A stretch of 64,000 nucleotides of DNA from Heterostelium multicystogenum. Taxonomy: Eukaryota; Evosea; Eumycetozoa; Acytosteliales; Acytosteliaceae. The position numbers were made by a program, and so were the translations under genes. Location: the NCBI GenBank assembly GCA_003667245.1, contig RCNN01000010.1, positions 1 through 64,000 of the forward strand. The letters are read 5' to 3'. Numbering within the stretch: position 1 is the stretch's first letter; the number at the start of each line of letters is the position of its first letter. The notes beneath the pieces are model-generated. The model was not told where the DNA came from. It saw nothing but the letters and a program-made list of their open reading frames with translations, and searched no databases. This document shows, piece by piece, positions 24,476 through 35,890 of the stretch.

Positions 24476-25758
24476 CTTCTATTATTTTTTCTATTACTAA
24501 TATCAATTGGAACTAAAAATATTATATCTATATAAAAATATCTATATGTTTTTATCGTATTAAAATGAATCTTTATTTATCTATATGTATGTTGTATTAA
24601 CTAATTAACTAATTAACTATCTATCTATTTATCTATATTATTATTATTTATTTATTGATTATTCTTAATCAAAATGAATTTATCTATATCTGTATCTGTT
24701 TAGTAGTGTCTCTCTATATTAAATAATAATAATAAATAACATGCAGATATTGCTTGTAGTTTATGTTATTTTCTATCGTTGTAATTAATATAAATCAACA
24801 ACAACAATACAATTCAATATGTATGGTTGGTTGTTGTTGTGTTGTTGTTTGATAATCAATAAAATTAAATTAAAATAATAATAATAATTGTTAACCAATC
24901 TTTTTGAATTGTTTGACGTTGTTGTGGTATTTGAGCTATTGATGTCATGTTCTTATAAACTAGTTCGCATTCAAAAGCAACACACACCACCCCTTCACTT
25001 TACAAAAAGAAAATAAATATTCTATTTTTCAAATAATAATAATGGGGGTTGTTCTATTGTCAAACCCATCACCAAATATTAAGGTGAATGATCTACGCTG
25101 TTTTCTAAAAATAATAACTATTAATTTAAAGTGATTTTATTTGAAATTTTAACATTTGTACAATAATAATAATAACTTAGATGTGGGAAACATCAATGTT
25201 GATTGATGGATTGCCTGTTGCCTTTGGTAAACATCTTGGAACTTTCCAAAGAAGAGAAGTAAAGCAAAGTGAAGCTTACCTTTGTACGACTCCGTGATGA
25301 ACTAATGTTAGTTGTATATATTATGTTCCATCGTTGTTGTTGATGATGATGTTGGCTTTACAAGTAACTTGCTATCTATTTGGTGATGATCATTAAGGTA
25401 AGCTTTGTTATCATTGTTATTATCATTATATTTATTATTTTAACATAACATTGAAGTTAATATATTATATTATATTCCTTGAAAAGTACTTTCAAGATTT
25501 AAATCAAGGCTGGTTGGTTGGTTGGTTGATTGGTTGATTGTGGCTGTTTGTTTTTGTGTTGTTAAATAAACAATCATTGTGAAATTTATGGTTACCATCA
25601 AACCAAGTTGAGTGAGTATCGACGATATCCATCGGATTTGGATTTCGATTGGTTTGGTTTGGATTTCGAAATAGAATATGAGATGTGATTCATATGGTTG
25701 AGTGTTTTGCGGATCGTTAGATCGTTATTCAGCGGATGGCTGCTGTTCACCATTGTTG
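24476..25758. other. Long intergenic region with one possible small exon pair
   Basis: Upstream of the EH gene and 3' of DR1. Mostly AT-rich with TTATTA/AATAAT and GTTGTT repeats. At about 25185-25310 the minus strand reads without stops on both sides of a GTAAGC donor (25280) and an AG (about 25250), for example PKATGNPSINIDVSHI or FQDVYQRQQAIHQST depending on frame; this is suggestive of a tiny gene but unsupported by any family. Confidence 0.35.
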
Positions 25759-26439
25759 TTATTTTTGATAAGCAGATTTGGCCTGTGCAAATAAAAGTTG
25801 TTGTTCTCTGAGTAGTTGTTCTGGTGGCTTGTTTCCTTCGAATTTCTTTGATTTACTTGGTTTTGCACTTGCTTCCTCTTTATGTTTGTCATAGACTTCT
25901 GATACTTTCTGTGTATATTCGTTAAATCCCAATTCCTGTTGTTGTATCTAGTTATTAATACTCAAGTATCTTTGATATCAAATTTCAGTGACTGAATATC
26001 GCATTAATATTTACATTCAAAGCTTTGATAACATGTTCAGCAGCAATGGTTTTTCTTGTTTCCTTTTGACATATATCGTTTGCTTCACTTGAAATCAAAT
26101 GTATAAACTCTATCATTGAACCAAAAGGTTATTAAAGTTAATTGATCATCAGTTCTTTCTCCTGACTTGCTGGGACTATGGAATAAATAATGAATACCTA
26201 CCAACACAACATTCTAAAATTAAATCTCTAGTCTCTGTAGAACATTTAACACCATCTGGTAATACCTCTTAATTAACTTTGATACGGTGGCTATAGATCA
26301 ACGTAACACATCAAATATTAGTAACCCCATTCAAAATTTCCTCCTATCTATTCTACTCAAGTCGAAACATATATACATCAATCATACCTTTAGGTAATGA
26401 TAAATTATCATCCTTTTCACTTTTAATCATATCAGCCAT
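25759..26439 (-). CDS. dr1: DR1 / negative cofactor 2 beta
   Basis: NC2-beta pairs with DRAP1 (NC2-alpha) through a histone fold and represses TBP-dependent transcription. Exon 1 26388-26439 (MADMIKSEKDDNLSLPK), exon 2 26202-26290 (ATVSKLIK, then EVLPDGVKCSTETRDLILEC), exon 3 26015-26109 (EFIHLISSEANDICQKETRK, TIAAEHVIKALN), exon 4 25759-25947 (QQQELGFNEYTQKVSEVY, KKFEGNKPPEQLLREQQLLF, AQAKSAY). The histone-fold helices and the PPEQLLREQQ segment match DR1 closely. One base is missing near 26270 (LIK-EVLP). The in-frame stop is at 25759-25761; a shift two codons earlier would extend it through GEQQPSAE to 25725, which fits the Gln-rich tail of other DR1 proteins. Confidence 0.9.
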
Positions 26440-26780
26440 TGCTCTCTACTTATTATTATACTATATACAATTGTATCTATATTATCTAATATCTCTTACT
26501 ATGGTATCTGTTACACTACTCTGCTTGTAGTTGTTGGTTCTTGTTGTTGCAAATAAACTTAGTATAATTATTTGTTCGTTTATTTTGTTTGTACTTTGAA
26601 TTCATGAATCAACAACAATAAAATAAATAAAAATTGAAATTTAAGTAATGTTTGGTGGTCTATGCAAATTAGGGGTAGTTTGTTGTTATTTGTTTTGTCA
26701 TTGCTATTGGGTGCTATATGTTTTGTTTTGTTTGAATATAATGTTTTAGTTATTTGTTTATTTATTATTATTATTATTAT
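26440..26780. other. Intergenic, DR1 promoter side
   Basis: Between the DR1 start and the 3' end of the L24 gene. Contains GTTTTGTTTTG and a TTA triplet run (26758-26780). No gene seen. Confidence 0.5.
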
Positions 26781-27660
26781 TTAAATGGTTGGTCTTGGGT
26801 CTATGCTATCGATAACACCGTCGTATGTCTTTTGCTTGACAACGGTAGCTGGTGTGTCCAATGGTCCTTCGATGTTCTCTTTACGCCACTTCTTGGACAA
26901 ATCAACGGTTGGTCTTGGAATGATTGAGTTTGATGTCTTTGAGATTCTCTCACGAACACCATCTATTAATTGGAAGTGTACTTTACATGCTTTTCTATAT
27001 ATTATTTTGATCCATAAATGTTAATTCTACCTATTCTAATCTTATCGAATCATCTATTATTATTATTATAAATGAATGACATACTGAGTATTTGGATCGA
27101 CGTGAGCTAAATTTGAATAATGAATTGGTGCTTCCTTTGTGTATGCACCACCTTTTTGATTCTTGGTGGACTTTGCTAACTTCTTAATCAACTTTAAACC
27201 TTCTACCAATACATTGTTGTGTTTTCTGTTTACTGATTTAATAATACCCTGCTTTCCCTTATCTCTACCTGCCAAGATTTGAACCTGTATCATTATTTAT
27301 TGTTATAAATGATATGAATGATTAATATTCTTTTCTAATATTAACTGCTGCTATTGACGATGATGAAGAAGACGACTATTGAAGATGATTAATCTTCATT
27401 TCAATGAGCCAATATAACTTGTTTCAATTGAGTATCTGTCATTGGTAACATTATTATGACACTGATGATGACACTGATGATCATGTCATTCATGTATTTG
27501 GCTAGTTCATAGTGTTAACACTACTATTGATACTGTCTACTGACTTGAGTGAGTGTATCAGTAGATGTAGAATACATACCTTGTCACCAGTCATAAACTT
27601 CCATTTGTTGATTAAATATAAACCCTCTTTGAAGGGACGACCACCAAACAAAGTACTCAT
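26781..27660 (-). CDS. mrpl24: Mitochondrial ribosomal protein L24 (uL24m)
   Basis: Large-subunit mitoribosomal protein with a KOW RNA-binding motif. Exon 1 27580-27660 (MSTLFGGRPFKEGLYLINKW, MTGDK), exon 2 27085-27284 (VQILAGRDKGKQGIIKSVNR, KHNNVLVEGLKLIKK, GGAYTKEAPIHYSNLAHVDP), exon 3 26781-26962 (RERISKTSNSIIPRPTVDLS, KKWRKENIEGPLDTPA, YDGVIDSIDPRPTI). GDKVQILAGRDKGKQGIIKS is the KOW core, and the later EAPIHYSNLAHVDP block is typical of uL24. Exon lengths sum to one base off a multiple of three, so one base is missing or the exon 2/3 junction differs slightly. The C-terminal extension is longer than in bacterial L24, as in mitochondrial forms. About 153 residues. Confidence 0.8.
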
Positions 27661-27776
27661 TCTGTAGTAATCTAATATATAATTAATAACTATGTTAAAG
27701 TAATGATCTGATTGTCAAGTTTTGCAATCACATTATTATTGAAATCTACACACAAAGTTTCGTTTTTTTCAAAATG

Positions 27777-27794
27777 TTTTTTTTTTTTTTTTTT
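27777..27794. repeat. Poly-T tract
   Basis: Uninterrupted T run upstream of mrpl24. Confidence 0.85.
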
Positions 27795-27945
27795 AAGACA
27801 AAAAGGTCCTCCTAAATTTGTTGGAAGTGTATGGATACACTAATCTATTCATTTTAAACTAACTTATATATATATATATATTTATGATGTAAAACTAATT
27901 TATTCATAGATAATAATGATCATTATTGAGATTTATATCTAAATC

Positions 27946-28193
27946 AGAAGTTGAAACGAGGTTTTTCTATTTGGTGATAAGGATGATGATGTGAATGAAG
28001 AATCAAAAAAACAAAAAGTCCTTCAGATACTCTATTATTATCCGTCATCAATTTCTATTACCAATTTACTTCTGGTATCCATGGTCCAGCCAGTAGATTG
28101 GTCATAGAAGTGTTAAACATTGAACATCCAAGTTTATCTTCCTATATTACCAGTCTAACCTTCACTGAATTTATTAATTTCTCTTATGAGTGA
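27946..28193 (+). pseudogene. Coding-like remnant in two frames, unrecognised
   Basis: The plus strand reads GDKDDDVNEESKKQKVLQIL and YYYPSS in one frame (about 27970-28050) and, overlapping its end, INFYYQFTSGIHGPASRL, VIEVLNIEHPSLSSYI and TSLTFTEFINFSYE up to a TGA at 28191 in another (about 28040-28193). Amino-acid composition in both is protein-like, not AT-driven. No start codon or splice partner is obvious. It may be a decayed gene fragment, or part of a gene whose other exons I cannot place. Family unknown. Confidence 0.35.
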
Positions 28194-28581
28194 CCAAGAA
28201 AAGGAATGAACTAATATTCACACAAAGTTTAAATCATCAACAATTTTGATTCCTACTTTATAACAATACACAATCCATTAGAAAATATGATATATTGAAA
28301 TTAATAAAAATATTAAATTTTAAATAATTAAAAAACAATTTGAAAAAATTAAAAAAATAAAAACGACCGACTTGATTCATAAGAAGAGAACAAACTAACA
28401 TTTATAAATATTTCAAGGTAGCGATCTTTCTTTCGTCACCCACCTACTTTTATTATTATATCAGGTCAATTATTTTAGCTAAAATATACATACAGTATAT
28501 ACATATACATATACATATATATATCTTAAAAGTGTTTTAAATATATATCATTATACTAAATAGTAATAATAATAATAGAAA

Positions 28582-29769
28582 ATGCAACAAGATGATGTAA
28601 TTTGGGAGGTGATCAATCACTCGTTTTGTTCCTTTAAAACAACGTATGTGTGAAAAAAAATAAAATAGAATGATGATAATGATGAGATAGAGATTAATAT
28701 ATAATGAAACATTTGGAAATAATGTGATGATATTTTGATCATTTAGATTTAAAGAAGCAAAGTTTTGTAGAAATGAATATAATGTCTCTGGTGCATGTAA
28801 TAAGGTATCATGCCCATTGGCCAACTCAAGATATGCTACCGTGCGTGAAGAGAATGGTGTTTGCTATCTCTATATAAAGACAATCGAACGTGCACATACT
28901 CCTGCTAAGCTATGGGAGAAAATCAAATTGGATCAAAACTTTATGAATGCAATCGACACCATCGACAAGAATATGGAATACTGGCCCGGACACATGATTC
29001 ATCGTGTCAAACAAAGATACATCAAGATTACACAATATTTAATTAGAATGAGAAAGCTTAGAAAACAAATCAAGTATGTTCATTATCTACCACTTCTGCT
29101 GGTGACTTCATTGACCTAAATGACCGACGAATTAACTTTACTTTTACTGTCTAGACGTGAGTTGGTACCCATCAAGAAGAAGACAGAGAGAAGAGATGCT
29201 GCTCGTGAGCAAAAGGCTATGGTTGCAGCTCAACTTACAGTTAATATTAAGAAGGAGTTGATTGAAAGATTGAATAAGGTATTAAACTATTATATATAAA
29301 CCAGACTTGTCAGACTATACCATCGAGAGTAGAGTTTAGTTTGAACTTGGACTTGGTCAACCAATAGAACAGCAGAAATACTTACTTTCGTTTTTTTTTT
29401 TAGGATGTACATGGAGATATGTATTATTTCCCAGAGAAGATTGTCCAAGATGTTTTGTTGAAGGAAGGTGTTCAGGATCAAATGGAGGAAGAAGAATATG
29501 AATATGAAGAAGAAAACGATCAATATGTCGAAGGTGACGACGAAGAGTTGGACGAATTCGACGAAGAAGAAGGAGATATGGAAGACTATGAACAAGAAGA
29601 TATTGACGACGACGACGATGATATCATTGGAGAGGACGACGAAGACGAAGAAAGCGATGAAGAATATCAACCTAAAAAGCCAGCAACCAAAAAGCGACCT
29701 TTGGTCAGAATTGAATATGAAAACGAAAACGAAACAGAGTCACAACCATCTCAAGTCAGAAGACTATAG
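28582..29769 (+). CDS. mak16: MAK16, 60S ribosome biogenesis factor
   Basis: Nucleolar protein needed for 66S pre-ribosome maturation. Four exons join in frame: 28582-28643 (MQQDDVIWEVINHSFCSFKT), 28747-29073 (FCRNEYNVSGACNKVSCPLA, NSRYATVREENGVCYLY, YWPGHMIHRVKQRYIKIT), 29155-29278 (RELVPIKKKTERRDAARE, KKELIERLNK) and 29404-29769 (DVHGDMYYFPEKIVQDVLL then a very acidic tail and RPLVRIEYENENE). The four N-terminal cysteines (CSFK, FCRNEYN, CNKVSC) form the zinc/Fe-S-like motif of the family. The acidic tail followed by a basic KKRPLVRIEYE end is typical. No frame break. Confidence 0.95.
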
Positions 29770-29791
29770 TCAGCTTATGAATAAAATAATA

Positions 29792-31738
29792 TTAATAATT
29801 TAAAGAAACATGGTTGAGCCCTGAAGAATAAGATAGGATAGGATAATGTAAACAGCTTGCGGTAGTACAGGTTTTTATTGATCCACTCTTTGTTTTTTGG
29901 ATGGTGATGGTTCTGTTGTTGTATTTTGTTGATGCTGCCGTTGTAGTAGTTGTTGTTGTTTGATTTACATTTGAAGATGATGATGATGTATACAATGATT
30001 GATTTCCAATGGTAGAGCTCATCAAACTCTCTTTGTCTGCCATTACTTCACCAAAAATATCCAATAGTTCTTTAATGTTGTTCTCTAAATTGGTAACTCT
30101 GTCACTTAAGTAACTGATTGATCCATGTAACTATGTTTGTTGTTGCCGCCAACAATACGATGCCATTGGATTAGTAATCAAGATATCTTCGAAGTAGCAT
30201 CACTCACTACTTACATTTGATATATATTTATTTTCGACTGGCAATGACGGTGCTATACTGCTACCGTTGCTACTTGATTCCGAATCTCGACCTGCACCCA
30301 ACTGATAACTAGAGATAGAGATGATGATGATGATTATGAGTGAAATGTTGATGTACCTGGCCAAAGATGATCGACTACTTACTATGATATAGAGTCGCTT
30401 TGCAAAATATAATATGAGTTTAATCTATAACCAATTTCATTACTGCAAATAGGACACGACAGTATGCTATCGCTTTCGGTCTCCTGCTGTTCGTCTAGCT
30501 CTGTCGATTCAACTATAGAATGAGCAACCTTTGTCATAAGATAGCACTTTTGAGTCACCATAAATTGCTCTTGTTCTTCGGTTGGCTCACTAACCAACAT
30601 GGTCGAGTCTCCAACCACCATATTGCATCCTACACAACAGAATACCAGTATTGAATTGAAATAGTCTTGAAGCTTCAGCATCTGCATCGCTTGGATATCT
30701 TCTTGCTGTCTTCTCTTCTTTGCTGCTGAATTCAAGTGGTTTGGTGTTGCTTTGACTGATGCCGAGGATTTGCTCGGTGTACTGGCTTGATTCTTTCTGA
30801 TGGGAGTTGGCATGAGTGGAGACTTGGTGTTGTCATTGCTGTTTGCTGCTCGGTGTTGCTTGGTTGTGGAGGTTGGCGTTGAAGGGTAGGAGCGGTGGCT
30901 TGCGGTTGAGCGTGCCGATCCATTTGGTAGCTTAAACGGTGAGTTGGAAGATGGAGTTGAGAAAACACTCGACTTGATATCTGAAGACATAGGTGACGAT
31001 TGTGTCATCGACGACATTGGAGTTCCAATTACCGATATAGTAGTTTCCGAGTCATCATTATTGTCGAATGAATGATTCTGCTGTTGCTGCTGTTGTTGTT
31101 TCGATGGAGTTCTGTTGGAGGCCAACATTTTTGTTGAAGGTGACAGCAGAGATTTGGTTGGAGTTTGTTCCTGCAACGGGTGATGTTGATTTCAAAGGCG
31201 ACAATCCAATAAAAGGGATCTCGCTGGGTAGCGGTGAGTTGGAGCGTCTTGGAGAATGTGGAAGAGGCTCTTTAAAGAGAAGCGAAGTGGATGTATCTTT
31301 TTCGTTTGGTGTATGTGGATGGTGTTGAGCGGGCGATTGATCCAGCTGGTGAAGTGAGAGTAGATTGTATTTCTTGGGCGGCGAGCGGTGTGAGTGTGAA
31401 GCAGCGGACAGTGTTGGAGAGATTCTAGGCGAACGAGGCGACAGTGGCATGGGGGACAGTTGCTCCTTAAGCAAAGAGAGGGCAGCCTGGGGGCCAATAT
31501 CGACAATCAATTCATTATCATCATTCACCTTGAATCTATCACAACCCGCGCCAGGACCATGTGCATGGTTGGGGCACTCGTCTCCGCAGCTGGTCGTGAC
31601 CACGACGGTCTTTCCAGGAGACGAATTCATGGACGAAGGTGACATTGTAACACTTGGAGTGGAACTTGAGGATTCCGAGTCTTTTACCAACTGGACCACT
31701 ACAGTCTTATCATCACTACTAATACCACTACTTTCCAT
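29792..31738 (-). CDS. Mis18-domain protein
   Basis: Mis18 proteins prime centromeres for CENP-A loading through a Yippee-like zinc fold. The long N terminus (from ATG 31738, MESSGISSDDKTVVVQLVKD) is Ser/Pro-rich with many SP and TP sites (SPMPLSPRSPRISPTLS, TPTKSLLSPSTK), good CDK-type sites. The domain follows: YFNSILVFCCVGCNMVVGDS (first CxxC plus VGDS), VTQKCYLMTKVAHSIVES, ILSCPICSNEIGYRLNSYYI (second CxxC plus IGY). After introns near 30303-30382 and 30123-30220 come YQLGAGRDSESSSNG and a C-terminal helix (LSDRVTNLENNIKELLDIFG). Length is about 590 residues, much longer than human Mis18 alpha because of the disordered N terminus. One break near 31170; the last codons before 29792 may also be shifted, as another frame ends SPSKKQRVDQ. 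Confidence 0.75.
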
Positions 31739-32151
31739 ATTAAAACATATAATACTTTAAATAAAAAATAAAAGCAAACAAAACAAATGTAATACAAATA
31801 GGTCTAGATATATCAATGACTAAATAGGACAATACTAAAATCTTTATTTGGTCAAATTAAAAAAAAACTGATTTGGAAGAGTGCACCCACTTGGCGCCAA
31901 ATGACTTTTCAATTTAAATTGAACTAAAGTGGAATTTCGATTCGAATCGAACAAAATAAATTTATTAAGTTTAAAGTCACTGAATGAACTAAAGCTAACA
32001 GGTAGCTAAATTGGCAGAGTTGGTTGGTTGGTGGTTGGTTGTGATTGGTATAGGTGACTGTGATATTAAAGAGAGATGTTGATAGAAATTAATTTAGATT
32101 TAGGAAACTGAAGGATGTTCTTGTTGTTGTGGTGGTGGTGATGGTGATAGT
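31739..32151. other. Intergenic upstream of Mis18-like gene
   Basis: AT-rich with a GGTTGGTTGGTGGTTGG run (about 32018-32040) and GTGGTGGTGATGG (32130-32150). No gene seen. Confidence 0.5.
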
Positions 32152-32995
32152 TTATTCTAACTGTTCTTGGTATTCATCCCTTTTAACAAAAGATGTTGGC
32201 TCTTGTATTTGGAAGCTAACAAAGAAAGATAAAATAAAGGCTACACAGTTGAAAAATGCAGCAATAATAGCAAATGCCCAACCTAATAGTAAAATAATAA
32301 ATTATGCATGATGGTAAGTCGAATGAACGCTGTGTGGAGTTGGAGGTGTTACATGTTTACTTACCAATGTAGGGTGTCCAGGATAATGAGTCATCGCCAT
32401 TTGTAAAACTTCCAATCAATGATTTATTTCCAAAGGTAGTGCAGCTTCCATAATAGACAGAGCCGCTGTTGGCTTCACAGTCAGCTTTGCATGATTCAGG
32501 CAGACGAGTGAATGCCAAAATACCAATGAGAAGGAATACCAGTGAAATGAAATTGGCGATACGAAGAGAGAGGTTGACTCTCAGCTTGACGCAGCTCTTC
32601 AAAAGATTGAAACTTCCAAGTGATGAGATGACCCAGGAGAAGAATGTGGTAATAAAACTTAAAATTACAAAAGCAACGCATACACCATAGAGTGCCTTTT
32701 CTCTCTTACGCTTGCTGGCTTGATACCAACTGTCAGACGATGTATAAGTGCCACCTTCTCGCTCTTCCTTCAAGAACTTTATATAAATGTGGGTTTTGCT
32801 GCTTCCATCGTTTGCTGAAATTTTATACCAATAGGCTATTGTAAAAATTTAATGAGCAACAACGTCATCATCATTTTGTATGTTAATTTACATGGGTTTC
32901 CACTGGCACTTGTACTTACTTGTGAATGAAATCACTGAACAGACTGCAGTGATTGTGATCAACAATACAACAATGATTTGTGTTCTGGATGGCAT
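32152..32995 (-). CDS. Four-helix (claudin/tetraspan-like) membrane protein
   Basis: Three exons join cleanly: 32920-32995 (MPSRTQIIVVLLITITAVCS), 32365-32835 and 32152-32282, giving 225 residues. Helix 1 is TQIIVVLLITITAVCSVISF, helix 2 ALYGVCVAFVILSFITTFFS, helix 3 IANFISLVFLLIGILAF, helix 4 WAFAIIAAFFNCVAFILSFF. The first loop (residues about 25-70) carries YWYKISANDGSSKTHIY. The second loop between helices 3 and 4 has three close cysteines (CKADCEANSGSVYYGSC). The tail QIQEPTSFVKRDEYQEQLE faces the cytosol. The layout resembles PMP22/claudin/tetraspan-type proteins but lacks the CCG tetraspanin motif, so I leave it unnamed. Role unknown; plasma-membrane or endosomal location inferred. Confidence 0.8.
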
Positions 32996-33575
32996 TATTT
33001 ATTTTGATAACTATAAATAAATGTAAGGACCAATCTTTTTTTGTTTGATGCCTTTAAAGTATTTTTAAAGTAGAAATCGAAAAAACAAACATTTTAAATT
33101 TAAATTGTTGTTGATAATCCCTCATTACGAAGAAACCCAGATTTTTTATTTTTGGCTGAGTGACCCACAAGATCTACAAATCGAGATCAGATATAGTAAC
33201 CACTTTATGTAAACTTATTATAAGTAGTAACTCTCAATATATTCAATATTTATGTTTAGTATATAACTTTTGTTTGTATTACATATAATTGAGGCATCTC
33301 TATCTATTTTGGTAATTAAGAATAGAACTTACTTAAACTTGTGGTAATGCTCAAATTGATGAATTCTCAAAGTAAGTGAATTTGATCAATGGAATATATA
33401 ACCTTATAAATCAAATCCCACGACAATCCATTTAATATTAATATTATTTATAGAGATATCTAGATTTCATCATTAATTTAAAATGACAAATGAGGAAAAT
33501 AAGTAAGATAGATAACCATTTTTTCTTGATTGATGTGTTTTACAATAAAAAAATGTTGGAAGTTGTGGTACCGTG
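32996..33575. other. Intergenic, AT-rich
   Basis: Promoter side of the tetraspan gene. No gene seen. Confidence 0.5.
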
Positions 33576-33843
33576 TTAGATTAATATGGAGAGTTGGATG
33601 CTTGGATTCTTCTTTTGAAAATTACTTGATCTTGGCACAAAACGATCTCTTGGTTCTCCAACAAACAAAAGATGCCAATTTTCGAAAAATACTGTATTAA
33701 GACGGACTTGCAACCTTACAATACACATGCCACTTGACGATGCGTTCGAACGGTATCGTGTCATAGTTCTCCATTGTTTTCTCCCAGGGAAGTAATAGTG
33801 ATGCACAAAAAATTTTTACAAAAACATATTTAATTTTAGTCAT
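33576..33843 (-). CDS. Possible small secreted protein, unrecognised, one frame break
   Basis: ATG 33843 opens MTKIKYVFVKIFCASLLLPW, which resembles a signal peptide, and continues EKTMENYDTIPFERIVKWHV and YCKVASPS to a TAA near 33700. Overlapping it, a second frame reads NTVFFENWHLLFVGEPRDRF and VPRSSNFQKKNPSIQ and ends at 33576. Codon content in both is like that of neighbouring genes, so one protein of about 88 residues with a single-base break near 33705 is the simplest reading. No family recognised and no intron needed. It could also be a pseudogene fragment. Confidence 0.4.
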
Positions 33844-34534
33844 AAATATAGTGTGAGTGCTGTTTTTATTTTAAACAATCAAAAATAGATTGAAAAATTC
33901 AAAGTAAAATTTTGACATGTTTCAAGTCATAACCCCCAAAGCCCACTATGGAAAAGAACCTAGTTTAACGATACAATTTATTTTAAATTTTTTAAAAAAT
34001 TATAATTTAATATAATATTATTAATAATATTAATAAAAGTCAAAATCTGGAAAATTACATTCCTTCTGAAAGTAGGACATAATCCATAGATTGATTTACA
34101 GTTTCAATTGATTGATTGATTGATTGAAAATCATTTGTCAATAAATATATATATCAAATTGTTTTTTAAATATAGTAGAAAAGAAGTAGAATACCACTGT
34201 TCTAATTTTGATGAATCAATCAGTGGACTTTCAGATATCTCATACATACCAATCTTCACACCATCTCAACAAATAAATATAGCACTTTTTTATTTTACGA
34301 AAATTTCCCCACTTTACTTTTCCTAGATATCACCCCTAAAGTGATCACTTTGATTAAATTAGTATAAAAAAAGCAACTAGTTTTTAAACATATTAAAATA
34401 ATTAATAATCATCCAATCACACTTATTTATTTATCATTGTTGTATTTATTTATTTGTAAAATTATATTAGAGAGATCAATTAATAGTAGTAGTACATAGA
34501 TAAAATTAATTAAATAATTGTTGTTGGGAGAAAG
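33844..34534. other. Intergenic, AT-rich
   Basis: Divergent region between the small gene and the next membrane protein. ATTG tetranucleotide run at 34106-34126. No gene seen. Confidence 0.5.
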
Positions 34535-35227
34535 ATGAGTTCTAAATATAATGGATCCACTAGGATTGTGTTGGAAGGAAATGGAATGTCAGGATTTGAT
34601 ACAACCTATCCAGATGTGTTTGAAAGGAAAAATTCATTCTCTGGACTTTGACAATATTATGTACAGATACAATTACCAGATTGAAGTATTTTATGGAGCA
34701 TTCGTACAATTCCAAGTGACCAATATCATTACATTGTTGATTTGTATTCCACTTTTAGTACTTTCAATTCTGAGAATCACTGATCAGTGGTTGAATCTTG
34801 AAATTACCAGTGGAATTGGTATACTTGGAATTATTGGTATGTTTGCATATATTATCAGTGGAAATAAAAGTGTATGTATAGAGATTTGGCCTCCAATAAT
34901 TTCATGATTATTAACATTCATTTGTCTTTTGTCTTCACGAAATAGATCATGAAAAAATGTAATGAGTTTTCTTCTGATTTGACCGATCGATATGCAGACC
35001 AAGGAATTTCTTTCTCATTGGAGAAAAAGCCAAAGGGTGCTCCTTACAAGCTTGGTAGAATTGTATTAACAGCTGCATCCTATGATATTATTATTAATTG
35101 TCCTACCAACAATTTCGAATATTCCAACGCCTACAATGCCAGCATCCTAAACAGTCGGCCTGAAGACAACAACATAGTAATCGATGTCAACACACCGCTT
35201 CTCAGCAACAAACAGTCCATCAACTAA
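34535..35227 (+). CDS. Two-helix membrane protein, unrecognised
   Basis: From ATG 34535: MSSKYNGSTRIVLEGNGMSG and FDTTYPDVFERKNSFSGL, then after a break near 34645 YNYQIEVFYGAFVQFQVTNI. Two membrane helices follow, IITLLICIPLLVLSILRI and ITSGIGILGIIGMFAYIISG, separated by about 13 residues (TDQWLNLE), so both ends probably face the same side. Exon 1 ends at 34871 (GTATGT donor) and exon 2 (34946-35227) gives IMKKCNEFSSDLTDRYADQG, KKPKGAPYKLGRIVLTAASY and a tail ending VDVNTPLLSNKQSIN, whose PLL could be a dileucine sorting signal. About 205 residues. No family recognised. Confidence 0.65.
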
Positions 35228-35890
35228 CCCAAAACGAATGGAATTAATTCACCATCCAATACTTAAGTATTATCAAACCAAACCTGATCATGTTAGTGAT
35301 CATTAAATTGATCATCCAACAATGTCAGTGATTGAAATATACATAATTCCATCATTCTACTCTATTCTATCCTATTCTATTATTTTCCATTATATATATA
35401 TTCTATCTCCATCAATTATATGATATTATTATTATTCTATATAAGAATGATCAACATAACATGTTTTTTTAGTTAATGGACCATATTTCCAGGATATCTT
35501 GGAACGAACCCTACTTGTCAAAATAAATTATATTTACTTTTAAAATCACATAAAAAATTTACACCTATTCAAATAGTATGTGGGTTGGATAGGGTTAGGG
35601 TGAAACCATTTCAATTTGTAATTCTTTCTAAGTCTGCCTTTGACATTACATTTCTTCAACAGGACAAGTCATTAAATTATTGTTGTTGGAGCTGGACAGC
35701 AGAGCTTCTTTGTTTTTTGTTTTTCTAGAAATTTTGATGATTTTTTTTTGATGATCAATTTTAATAATAATTAATCCCATTTTTTTCTTAAATTAAATTT
35801 AATATTTTGAAAAGTTAGACTCTATTCTAGTTTTTGTTGTACTTATTTGTTGTAGAATAGATATAAGATAGATTCATAGGTGGTGTAAAT
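35228..35890. other. Intergenic upstream of csn7
   Basis: AT-rich, TATATATATA near 35391-35401, T tracts. No gene seen. Confidence 0.5.

Larger units (their letters stand above)
27661..28581. other. Intergenic, mrpl24 / mak16 divergent region
   Basis: Between two head-to-head genes. Holds a 17-nt T run (27777-27794), a TA repeat (27870-27885), ATACATATACATATAC near 28490-28520, and the coding remnant described separately at 27946-28193. Confidence 0.5.
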
